9,225 bases of DNA from Pseudomonadota bacterium. GTDB taxonomy: Bacteria > Pseudomonadota > Alphaproteobacteria > Sphingomonadales > Sphingomonadaceae. A model generated the notes under the pieces. The model was not told the origin of the DNA, searched no databases, and saw only the letters and a list, made by a program, of their open reading frames with translations. The stretch lies in contig JAEZCZ010000139.1 in NCBI GenBank assembly GCA_023433305.1, positions 1 to 9,225 of the forward strand, in the 5' to 3' direction. The position numbers and the translations under genes are program-made. This document shows positions 1-5,694 of the stretch, piece by piece (position 1 is the stretch's first letter; each line of letters begins with the position of its first letter).

Positions 1-73
1 CGCCGCCTATTTCCGCGACCCGGACGGCAACAAGCTCAATGCCTACTGCATGCCGGAGACGGACGATGCTTGA
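1..73 (+). CDS. C-terminal end of a VOC (glyoxalase/dioxygenase-fold) family protein, partial
   Basis: Only the last 23 codons are present, read from base 2 to a TGA at 71-73; the start lies before the window. The tail AAYFRDPDGNKLNAY is typical of the last strand of glyoxalase-I-like (vicinal oxygen chelate) proteins, where the xFRDPDGNxL motif precedes a metal-ligand or substrate-pocket position near the C-terminus. The family includes glyoxalases, extradiol dioxygenases and resistance proteins, so the substrate cannot be told from this piece. The next gene begins eight bases before this one stops, which implies one mRNA and translational coupling. The family call is well supported by the motif; the function is unknown. 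Confidence 0.75.
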   Translation, partial: AAYFRDPDGNKLNAYCMPETDDA

Positions 74-476
74 TGCGCCGCTGAAGCTGGAAACCCACCC
101 CATCCACCTCGGCCGAGGGGCCACCGCGGTGCCGCAGCCCGAGTTCCCGCGCGATGAGCGGGCGATGCAGTGGTACATGGATTACGGCGCCCGCCACGCG
201 GACGACGGACCCGAAGGCCGCCTCGTCGCGAGCTTCCGTTTCACGGAAAGCTGGCCGAGTTGGGAAATGCACCCCGCTGGGGCCGAAGTCGTTGTCTGTG
301 TCGAAGGCGCGATGACGCTGATCCAGGAGATCGACGGAGAGCTCGTACGAACGACGCTCGCGGCGGGAGAGTACGCGATCAATCCGCCCGGCGTCTGGCA
401 CACCGCGGACATCGACGGCGCGGCGACCGGGTTCTTCGTCACGCCGGGCGTCGGGACTCAGCACCGCCCGCGCTGA
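66..476 (+). CDS. Small single-domain cupin protein
   Basis: The protein has 136 residues. I chose the ATG at 66 because GGAG (55-58) lies seven bases upstream; the in-frame ATG at 39 lies deep in the preceding gene and has no such site. Both cupin motifs are visible. Motif 1 runs from residue 67 to 81 with H69, E74 and G81 in the expected spacing, but the usual first histidine is replaced by E67. Motif 2 runs from G101 to H112 (GEYAINPPGVWH). H69, E74 and H112 are the likely metal ligands, possibly with E67. Cupins of this size are cytoplasmic metal enzymes (dioxygenases, isomerases) or sugar/ligand sensors; there is no signal peptide and no DNA-binding domain. The gene overlaps the VOC gene by eight bases, so the two probably act in the same process. 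The substrate is unknown. The fold call is strong. Confidence 0.85.
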   Translation: MLDAPLKLETHPIHLGRGATAVPQPEFPRDERAMQWYMDYGARHADDGPEGRLVASFRFTESWPSWEMHPAGAEVVVCVEGAMTLIQEIDGELVRTTLAAGEYAINPPGVWHTADIDGAATGFFVTPGVGTQHRPR

Positions 477-536
477 ACCCAGCTTGCTCGCAGCGAGACA
501 AATTGCGACACTTTTGGCCCCGTCCGGCACAGCGAT

Positions 537-564
537 GCGACAAGCATGCCTTAGAACTTAAACT
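537..564 (+). promoter_or_regulatory. Possible sigma70-type promoter for the small ORF/two-component operon
   Basis: GCGACA (537-542) matches four of six bases of the -35 consensus and TAAACT (559-564) four of six of the -10 consensus, with a 16-base spacer, in the most AT-rich part of this leader. Transcription would begin near 570-571, at the left arm of the stem at 566-578. Matches of this quality arise by chance, so the call is tentative. Confidence 0.25.
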
Positions 565-565
565 C

Positions 566-618
566 GAGTGACGGGGCGTCGCTCCTTTGCTCCCCTTCTG
601 GCCGGCGCCCCGTTACTC
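566..618 (+). promoter_or_regulatory. Long stem-loop with pyrimidine-rich loop in the leader
   Basis: GAGTGACGGGGCG (566-578) pairs with CGCCCCGTTACTC (606-618): 13 base pairs, of which twelve are Watson-Crick and one is G-U (570 with 614). The 27-base loop (579-605) is rich in C and U and contains GCTCC twice (581-585, 589-593). CTCCC (590-594) can pair with GGGAG (631-635), the ribosome binding site of the 41-codon ORF. CCCCTT (592-597) can pair with AAGGGG (769-774), the ribosome binding site of the response regulator. The pairing is seen directly. A role in translation control, or as a small RNA, is inference; I do not recognise a named RNA family. Confidence 0.4.
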
Positions 619-641
619 TATAGCCCGCTTGGGAGTTCGGG

Positions 642-767
642 ATGCGTCGGTTTGTCACCCTGTCGGTCTTAGCAGCCTCGTTGGCGCGCTGCGGGCTGCC
701 CGGGCGCGGCGAGCACGGCAGCGCGAGCCCGAACGGGCGGCCAGCCCGCAAGGCCGGCCACGCATAG
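642..767 (+). CDS. Putative 41-residue exported or lipoprotein-like peptide
   Basis: An ATG at 642 is preceded by GGGAG (631-635) with six bases between, a better site than that of the response regulator, and the frame runs to TAG at 765-767. The N-terminus MRRFVTLSVLAASLARCGLP has two arginines, a hydrophobic stretch (residues 4-15) and a cysteine at 17, the layout of a short signal or lipoprotein leader. The residue just before the cysteine is arginine instead of G, A or S, so it is not a good lipobox; signal peptidase I could instead cut after A15. The remaining ~24 residues are basic, rich in G, R, A and S, and resemble no family I can name, although tiny LptM-type lipoproteins begin in a similar way. 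It ends 19 bases before the response regulator start, so the two would share an mRNA. It could be a real small protein, a decayed lipoprotein gene, or chance in GC-rich DNA. Confidence 0.4.
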   Translation: MRRFVTLSVLAASLARCGLPGRGEHGSASPNGRPARKAGHA

Positions 768-786
768 CAAGGGGGCACCTCCAGTC

Positions 787-1521
787 ATGAACGCACCCGC
801 ACCCACCAAGGTGCTGCTCGTCGACGACGAGCCGACATTGCGCGAGCCGCTGGCCGAATATCTGACGCGCCAGGGCTTCCTCGTCAGCCAGGCCGAAGAC
901 GCCGCCAAGGCGCGCGCGCTGCTCCACGACGACAGCCCCGACATCGTCCTGCTCGACATCATGATGCCGGGCGAGGACGGGCTCTCGCTGTGCCGCCACC
1001 TGACCGAGGCGAAGCAGCTTCCGGTGATCCTGCTGACCGCGCGCGGCGAGGCGACCGACCGCATCGTCGGGCTCGAGATCGGCGCCGACGACTATGTGGT
1101 GAAGCCCTTCGAGCCGCGCGAGCTCGTCGCCCGGATCCGCTCGGTGCTGCGCCGCACGACGCGGCCCATGCCCACCGCCGAGGAAGACGCCCCTTACGAG
1201 TTCGAAGGCTGGCGGCTCGATCCGCTCAAGCGCCGGCTGATCGACCCCGAAGGGACGATCGTGCCGCTTTCCTCGGCCGAGTTCCGCCTGCTGTGCGCTT
1301 TCCTCAACCACCCGCGCCAGGTGCTCGACCGCGACCGGCTGCTCGACATGGTGCAGGGCCGCGAGGCGCACCTGTTCGACCGCGCCGTCGACAACCAGGT
1401 CAGCCGCCTCAGGCGCAAGATCGAGGAAGACAGCCGCGATCCCAAGCTGATCCAGACCGTTTGGGGCGGCGGTTATCGACTCGCCGCCGACGTCAAGCGC
1501 CTGCCCCCGGACCGGTCTTGA
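787..1521 (+). CDS. OmpR/PhoB-family two-component response regulator
   Basis: The 244-residue protein has a receiver domain (about residues 8-125) and a winged-helix DNA-binding domain (about 138-236). The receiver shows the acidic pair D13/D14, the phospho-acceptor D57 in LLDIMMPGEDG, the conserved T84 in ILLTARGE, and K106 in the DDYVVKPF motif, so it should be phosphorylatable. The output domain shows the expected LSSAEFRLL helix, the recognition-helix region VDNQVSRLRRKI and the terminal TVWGGGYRL wing. It is a cytoplasmic transcription factor activated by the histidine kinase encoded immediately downstream, whose ATG overlaps this gene's TGA by one base. The start is the ATG at 787, with AAGGGGG at 769-775 about eleven bases upstream, a slightly long spacing. 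Targets are unknown; autoregulation and control of the downstream aminopeptidase are possible. The domain call is very firm, but no specific regulator name can be assigned. Confidence 0.95.
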   Translation: MNAPAPTKVLLVDDEPTLREPLAEYLTRQGFLVSQAEDAAKARALLHDDSPDIVLLDIMMPGEDGLSLCRHLTEAKQLPVILLTARGEATDRIVGLEIGADDYVVKPFEPRELVARIRSVLRRTTRPMPTAEEDAPYEFEGWRLDPLKRRLIDPEGTIVPLSSAEFRLLCAFLNHPRQVLDRDRLLDMVQGREAHLFDRAVDNQVSRLRRKIEEDSRDPKLIQTVWGGGYRLAADVKRLPPDRS

Positions 1522-2924
1522 TGGGCGCGGAGTTCTTCAAGCGCTTCCTGCCCCGCAGCCTGCTGGGTCAGATGCTGCTGTCGGTCGCGCTCGCGCTGCT
1601 GGTGGCGCAGACCATCTCGGCGGTGCTGCAATACCGCGAGGCGGTGCAGCGGCGCGAGATGATCGTCGCGAACGGCCTCGCCTTCCAGCTCGTGACCGAA
1701 CCGCAAGTCGATTTCCGTCGCTCGAACACCGCCAATCGCGGCAACGGCGGCAAGGGCCGCTGGCAGCGCCTGCGTGTCGAGCGGACGCCCGAACGGCCGC
1801 TCCAGGCGGGCGAGACGCACGAGCCCGAGCGCGAGGAAATGCTCCGCTCGATCCTGCAGAGCCAGGGTGTCACCCCGGCCGAGGTCGTGGTGCTCACGCG
1901 CCCCGTCGCCGACGACCGGTACGTGATGGGCCAGCTAACCGGCCGCGAGCGCGCCGAGTGGTCGGACGGCCGGCTCGTGGTGGCGGGCCTGCTGCGCCAG
2001 GGGGAATCCGAATGGACCGTGGCCCGGTGGGCGCTTTCCGATCGCGAGCCGACCCAGCTCGGCACGCTCATCGGCCAGACCGTGCTGCTCTACGTCATCC
2101 TCGTCGGCGGCCTCGCGTTGCTGCTCCGGCGGATCACCCGCCCGCTCGCCGCCCTGACGCGCCGGGTCGAGCATTTCGCCGCCACGCGCGAGATCGACGG
2201 GCAGCTCGAGCCCTCCGGCCCCGACGACACCCGCCGCCTGATCGCCGCGCACAACGCGATGGAAGAGCGCATCGCCGCGCTGCTCAACGAGAAGGACGTG
2301 ATGCTCGGCGCGATCGGGCACGACCTCAAGACCCCGCTCGCCGCGCTGCGCGTGCGGATCGAATCGGTCGAGGACCCCGGCGAGCGCGCCAAGATGGCGG
2401 CGAGCATCGAGGACGTCACCCGCTCGCTCGACGACATTCTCTCGCTCGCGCGCGTCGGCCGGCCGAGCGACCCGCTCGAGCGCACCGATCTCTCCGCGCT
2501 GCTCGCCGCGGTGGTCGAGGAATACGAGGACATGGGCGAACCGGTCGAGCTCGGCGAGACTCAGCGCGTCGCCATGCCGCTGCGCGCCACCTGGCTGCGC
2601 CGCGGGTTCCGCAACCTGATCGGCAATGCCCTGCGCTACGGCGACCGGGCGCGGGTCTCGCTGGTGCGCGAAGGCCGCACTGCGGTGATCCGTATCGAGG
2701 ACGATGGGCCCGGCATCCCCGAAGGCGAGATCGCGGCGATGATGGAACCGTTCTCGCGCGGCGAATCCTCGCGCAATCGCGAGACCGGCGGCGCCGGGCT
2801 CGGCCTCACGCTCGCCCGCGCGATCGCCGAACAGCACGGCGGCACCGTTACGCTGCGCAACCGGCCGGGGCCCGGCGGAAAGACGGCCGGGCTGCTCGCC
2901 GAACTGCGCTTGCCGCTCGACTGA
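1521..2924 (+). CDS. HAMP-containing sensor histidine kinase
   Basis: The 467-residue inner-membrane protein has a first membrane segment at about residues 14-36, a periplasmic region at 37-182, a second membrane segment at 183-202, HAMP at about 203-255, a dimerisation/phosphotransfer domain at 258-311 and an HATPase domain at about 355-467. H267 in GHDLKTPL is the autophosphorylation site. The ATP site is complete: N-box N365/N369, G1 DDGPGIP (394-400), an F-box around F411, and G2 GGAGLG (423-428). It should phosphorylate D57 of the regulator encoded upstream. The start ATG at 1521 shares a base with the regulator's stop (TGATG); no strong ribosome binding site is visible, which fits translational coupling. 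The sensor region matches no named domain by eye and contains a glycine/asparagine/arginine-rich patch at 68-80. The stimulus is unknown. Confidence 0.95.
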   Translation: MGAEFFKRFLPRSLLGQMLLSVALALLVAQTISAVLQYREAVQRREMIVANGLAFQLVTEPQVDFRRSNTANRGNGGKGRWQRLRVERTPERPLQAGETHEPEREEMLRSILQSQGVTPAEVVVLTRPVADDRYVMGQLTGRERAEWSDGRLVVAGLLRQGESEWTVARWALSDREPTQLGTLIGQTVLLYVILVGGLALLLRRITRPLAALTRRVEHFAATREIDGQLEPSGPDDTRRLIAAHNAMEERIAALLNEKDVMLGAIGHDLKTPLAALRVRIESVEDPGERAKMAASIEDVTRSLDDILSLARVGRPSDPLERTDLSALLAAVVEEYEDMGEPVELGETQRVAMPLRATWLRRGFRNLIGNALRYGDRARVSLVREGRTAVIRIEDDGPGIPEGEIAAMMEPFSRGESSRNRETGGAGLGLTLARAIAEQHGGTVTLRNRPGPGGKTAGLLAELRLPLD

Positions 2925-2981
2925 AGGCGTCGCCTTTCGGCGCGCGCGCTGCTAGGGGCGGTTGCTTCGGAAACTTGTTTC

Positions 2982-2986
2982 GGGGA
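2982..2986 (+). promoter_or_regulatory. Ribosome binding site that fixes the TTG start of the aminopeptidase
   Basis: GGGGA lies six bases before the TTG at 2993. From that TTG the frame opens directly with a signal peptide, while no in-frame ATG occurs near the mature N-terminus; the open frame upstream of 2993 runs through the kinase gene in another frame. Confidence 0.6.
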
Positions 2987-2992
2987 CCCTAC

Positions 2993-5662
2993 TTGAAGCT
3001 TTCTTTCGTGGCCGCGTTCGCCGCCGGCGTGCTTGCCGCGACGTCCGCCGTGCCCGCCCTAGCCGAGGCGACCTCCACGCCCGCTCTCGTCGGCGCGCCG
3101 CTCCCCGAATCGGTCCCCAGCGACCTGCCCCGCAACGCGCGTCCGCTGCGCTACGAGATCGAGGTCACGCCCGACGCCAAGAACCTCGCCTTCGCCGGCC
3201 GTTCCTCGGTCGACATCGAGCTCTACGAAGCAACCGACACGCTCACGCTCCACGCCAACGCGCTCGAGTTCAGCGAGGCGCGCCTGGTTCCGGCCAGCGG
3301 CAACGGCAGCGGCATCGCCCTGAAGGCCGAGCTCGACCCCGAGGCGCAGACCGTGCGCCTCGTCGCGCCGAGCCCGATCGCGCCCGGCCGGCATCGCCTG
3401 GTTTTCGCCTACACCGGCCAGATCCAGACCCAGGCCTCGGGCCTGTTCGCGCTCGACTACCCCGACAAGCGCACCGGCGAGGAGGTGCGCGGCCTGTTCA
3501 CCCAGTTCGAGGCCCCCGACGCGCGCCGCTTCGCCCCGATGTTCGACGAGCCGAGCTACAAGGCGACCTTCGACCTCTCGGCGATCGTCCCCGCCGGCCA
3601 GATGGCCGTCAGCAACATGCCCGTCCTGCGCGAGGAGCCGCTTCCCGGCGGCCTCAAGCGGGTCACCTTCGCCACCAGCCCGAAGATGTCGAGCTACCTG
3701 CTGTTCTTCGCCCTCGGCGATTTCGAGCGGCTCTCGGCCAAGGGCCCCGGCGGGGTCGACGTCGGTATCGTCAGCCCGGCCGGCAGCGGCGAGCAGGCGC
3801 GCCTCGCGCTCGATTCCACCGGGCCGCTGCTCGAGTACTACACCGACTACTTCGGCGTCCCCTATCCGCTACCCAAGCTCGACAACGTCGCCGCCCCCGG
3901 CCAGTCGCAGTTCTTCGGCGCGATGGAGAACTGGGGCGCGATCCTCACGTTCGAGCGCTACCTGCTGGTCGACCCGACGATCACCGCCCCGGCCACGCAG
4001 AACTACATGTACACCGCGCTCGCGCACGAGATCGCGCACCAGTGGTTCGGCAACATCGTGACGATGGCCTGGTGGGACGACCTCTGGCTCAACGAAGGTT
4101 TCGCGAGCTGGATGGAAACCAAGGCCAGCGCGCGCTTCCGGCCCGACTGGTTCCCGCTCGTCACCCGCGTCAACGGGCGCGAATCGGCGATGAATCTCGA
4201 CGGCTTTTCAACCACGCACCCGGTCATCCAGACCATTCGCACCGTTTCCGAGACCAACCAGGCCTTCGACGCGATCTCCTATTCGAAGGGCGAGGCGGTC
4301 ATCGCCATGCTCGAGGCCTACGCGGGCGAGGACGTGTGGCGCGATGGCATCCGCGGCTACATCCAGCGCCATCGCTACGGCAACACGACCAGCGACGACT
4401 TGTGGCGCGCCGCCGAACAGGCCGGGGCGACCGGGCTCGTCGACATCGCGCACGATTTCACCCTCCAGCCCGGCATCCCGCTGGTCCGGGCCGAAAGCCG
4501 CTGCGTGAACGGCACGACTCGCCTCTCGCTCACGCAGAGCGAGTTCAGCCGCGACCGCCGGGACGAAGTCGCCGCCAACCCGCAGCGCTGGCGCGTGCCG
4601 CTGCTGCTCCAGCCCGCCGGCGGCGAACCGGTGCGCCGCGTGCTCGAAGGCAGCGCCACGGTCGAGCTGCCCGGCTGCGGGCCGGTCGTCGTGAACGGCG
4701 GCCAGCTGGGATATTTCCGCACGCTCTACACCCCCGAGATGGCGGCGGCGCTCGCCGAGGCGCTGCCCGGCCTCGCACCGATCGACCAGCTCGGCCTCGT
4801 GCGTGACAACTTCGCGCTCGCCGAAGGCGGCTATCAGCCCACGGGCATCGCGCTCGACATGCTGACCGCCTTGCGCAGCGACGCCAACCCCGTCGTCGCC
4901 TCGGGCGCGGTGGCGCGCTGGGGCGCGGTTCACGGCTACGCGAACGAGACAGACCGCGACGCGGTCGCCGCGCTCGCCCGCGAGGAGCTGCTGCCGCGGC
5001 TCGAGCAGCTAGGCTTCGACGTGCGAGCCGGCGAATCGCTGGTCGATACCGACTTGCGCGCCGACATGATCCGCACGCTCGGCAACATGGGCGAAACCAC
5101 CGTCGCCGCCGAAGCACGCCGGCGTTTCGCCGCGCTGGAAAGCGATCCGAAGGCGCTCGACGGTCCGCTCAAGACCACCTGGCTGGGGATCGTCGCGCGC
5201 AACGCCACCCCCGCGGAATGGGATCGCCTCGCCGGGCTTGCCCGCGCGGCCTCGAGCGCGGTCGAGCGGCAATCCTATTTCGAGATGCTGGGCCGGCCCA
5301 AGGACGAGGCGCTGGCCCGGCGCGCGCTCGACTTCGCGCTGACCGGAGAGGCGGGCACGAGCAGCGCCGAGATCATCTCGGGGGTATCGGGCGAGCATCC
5401 GGACCTGGCCTTCGACTTCGCGCTCGCCAACCGTGCGAAAGTCGACGCCTTGGTCGATACCTCGGGTCGCACCGGTTACATCGCCGGCCTCGCCGCCGCC
5501 TCTCGCGATCCGGCGATGATCGAAAAGCTCGAGCGGTTCCGCGACGCCGTCCCGCCCGATGAACGCCGCGGCGTGGACCGCCGCATCGCCCAGATTCGCA
5601 ACCGCCTCGCCACCGAGCCCCGCCTCGCGAGCGAGATCGGCGACTGGCTGGCCAAACGCTGA
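2993..5662 (+). CDS. Exported M1-family zinc aminopeptidase
   Basis: The 889-residue protein begins at TTG 2993, supported by GGGGA six bases upstream and by the signal peptide that follows: a lysine at 2, a hydrophobic core at about 4-20, and an ALA cleavage site giving A24|E25. The N-terminal beta domain runs from about 45 to 250. The catalytic domain has the exopeptidase motif GAMEN (309-313) that binds the substrate amino terminus, zinc ligands H345 and H349 in HEIAH with E346 as general base, E368 in LNEGFASW as third ligand, and Y430 in AISYSKGE as the transition-state tyrosine. A helical ERAP1-type C-terminal domain begins around 565 (VVNGGQLGYFR). All catalytic residues are present and the length is normal for the family. 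It removes N-terminal residues from peptides, here probably in the periplasm, for peptide nutrition or turnover. It follows the sensor kinase by 68 bases with no clear terminator, so read-through or joint regulation is plausible. The downstream edge is a strong hairpin that begins inside its stop codon. Confidence 0.95.
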   Translation: MKLSFVAAFAAGVLAATSAVPALAEATSTPALVGAPLPESVPSDLPRNARPLRYEIEVTPDAKNLAFAGRSSVDIELYEATDTLTLHANALEFSEARLVPASGNGSGIALKAELDPEAQTVRLVAPSPIAPGRHRLVFAYTGQIQTQASGLFALDYPDKRTGEEVRGLFTQFEAPDARRFAPMFDEPSYKATFDLSAIVPAGQMAVSNMPVLREEPLPGGLKRVTFATSPKMSSYLLFFALGDFERLSAKGPGGVDVGIVSPAGSGEQARLALDSTGPLLEYYTDYFGVPYPLPKLDNVAAPGQSQFFGAMENWGAILTFERYLLVDPTITAPATQNYMYTALAHEIAHQWFGNIVTMAWWDDLWLNEGFASWMETKASARFRPDWFPLVTRVNGRESAMNLDGFSTTHPVIQTIRTVSETNQAFDAISYSKGEAVIAMLEAYAGEDVWRDGIRGYIQRHRYGNTTSDDLWRAAEQAGATGLVDIAHDFTLQPGIPLVRAESRCVNGTTRLSLTQSEFSRDRRDEVAANPQRWRVPLLLQPAGGEPVRRVLEGSATVELPGCGPVVVNGGQLGYFRTLYTPEMAAALAEALPGLAPIDQLGLVRDNFALAEGGYQPTGIALDMLTALRSDANPVVASGAVARWGAVHGYANETDRDAVAALAREELLPRLEQLGFDVRAGESLVDTDLRADMIRTLGNMGETTVAAEARRRFAALESDPKALDGPLKTTWLGIVARNATPAEWDRLAGLARAASSAVERQSYFEMLGRPKDEALARRALDFALTGEAGTSSAEIISGVSGEHPDLAFDFALANRAKVDALVDTSGRTGYIAGLAAASRDPAMIEKLERFRDAVPPDERRGVDRRIAQIRNRLATEPRLASEIGDWLAKR

Positions 5663-5691
5663 CGCCTTCCCCCTCGATGGGGGAAGGCGTC
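5661..5691. terminator. Perfect 13-bp inverted repeat between convergent genes; likely bidirectional terminator
   Basis: GACGCCTTCCCCC (5661-5673) and GGGGGAAGGCGTC (5679-5691) are exact reverse complements around the five-base loop TCGAT. The left arm begins inside the aminopeptidase TGA (5660-5662), and the minus-strand gene's stop lies four bases past the right arm, so the repeat fills the whole gap. Neither side has a real T tract, so it is not a textbook intrinsic terminator; it may stop transcription by hairpin strength, protect both 3' ends, or be one copy of a dispersed palindromic repeat. Confidence 0.7.
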
Positions 5692-5694
5692 ACC

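Larger units (their letters stand above)
477..786 (+). other. 310-base leader/intergenic region before the response regulator
   Basis: No gene of recognised family lies here. In order the stretch holds a small dyad TTGCTCGC-A-GCGAGaCAA (484-501), an AT-richer patch at 551-564 with a possible promoter, a long-range stem (566-618), and a 41-codon ORF (642-767). The other open frames in this stretch lack plausible ribosome binding sites or protein-like composition. No intrinsic terminator with a T tract is visible after the cupin gene. Confidence 0.6.

Noticed and set aside
39..65. Upstream ATG at 39 as the cupin start
   Set aside because: It would add nine residues within the VOC coding sequence; the ATG at 66 has GGAG at ideal spacing.
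587..790. 67-codon plus-strand open frame in the leader
   Set aside because: No ribosome binding site and arginine-rich shadow-like sequence; it overlaps the better-supported 41-codon ORF.
990..1520. Open extension of the kinase frame back to ATG 990
   Set aside because: It overlaps the response regulator in a different frame, has R/P/A-rich shadow composition, and the kinase begins with a normal membrane segment at ATG 1521.
2923..2937. Hairpin AAGGC-GTC-GCCTT after the kinase stop as a terminator
   Set aside because: The stem is only five pairs with a three-base loop and no T tract, so it is too weak to call a terminator on its own.
1958..2992. Upstream open extension of the aminopeptidase frame starting at ATG 1958
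   Set aside because: It runs through the kinase gene in another frame and translates to arginine/alanine-rich nonsense; the TTG at 2993 has the ribosome site and signal peptide.
2962..4806. 614-codon open frame overlapping the aminopeptidase
   Set aside because: Composition is dominated by R, A, P and H with no domain motif; it is a GC-rich shadow of the M1 gene.
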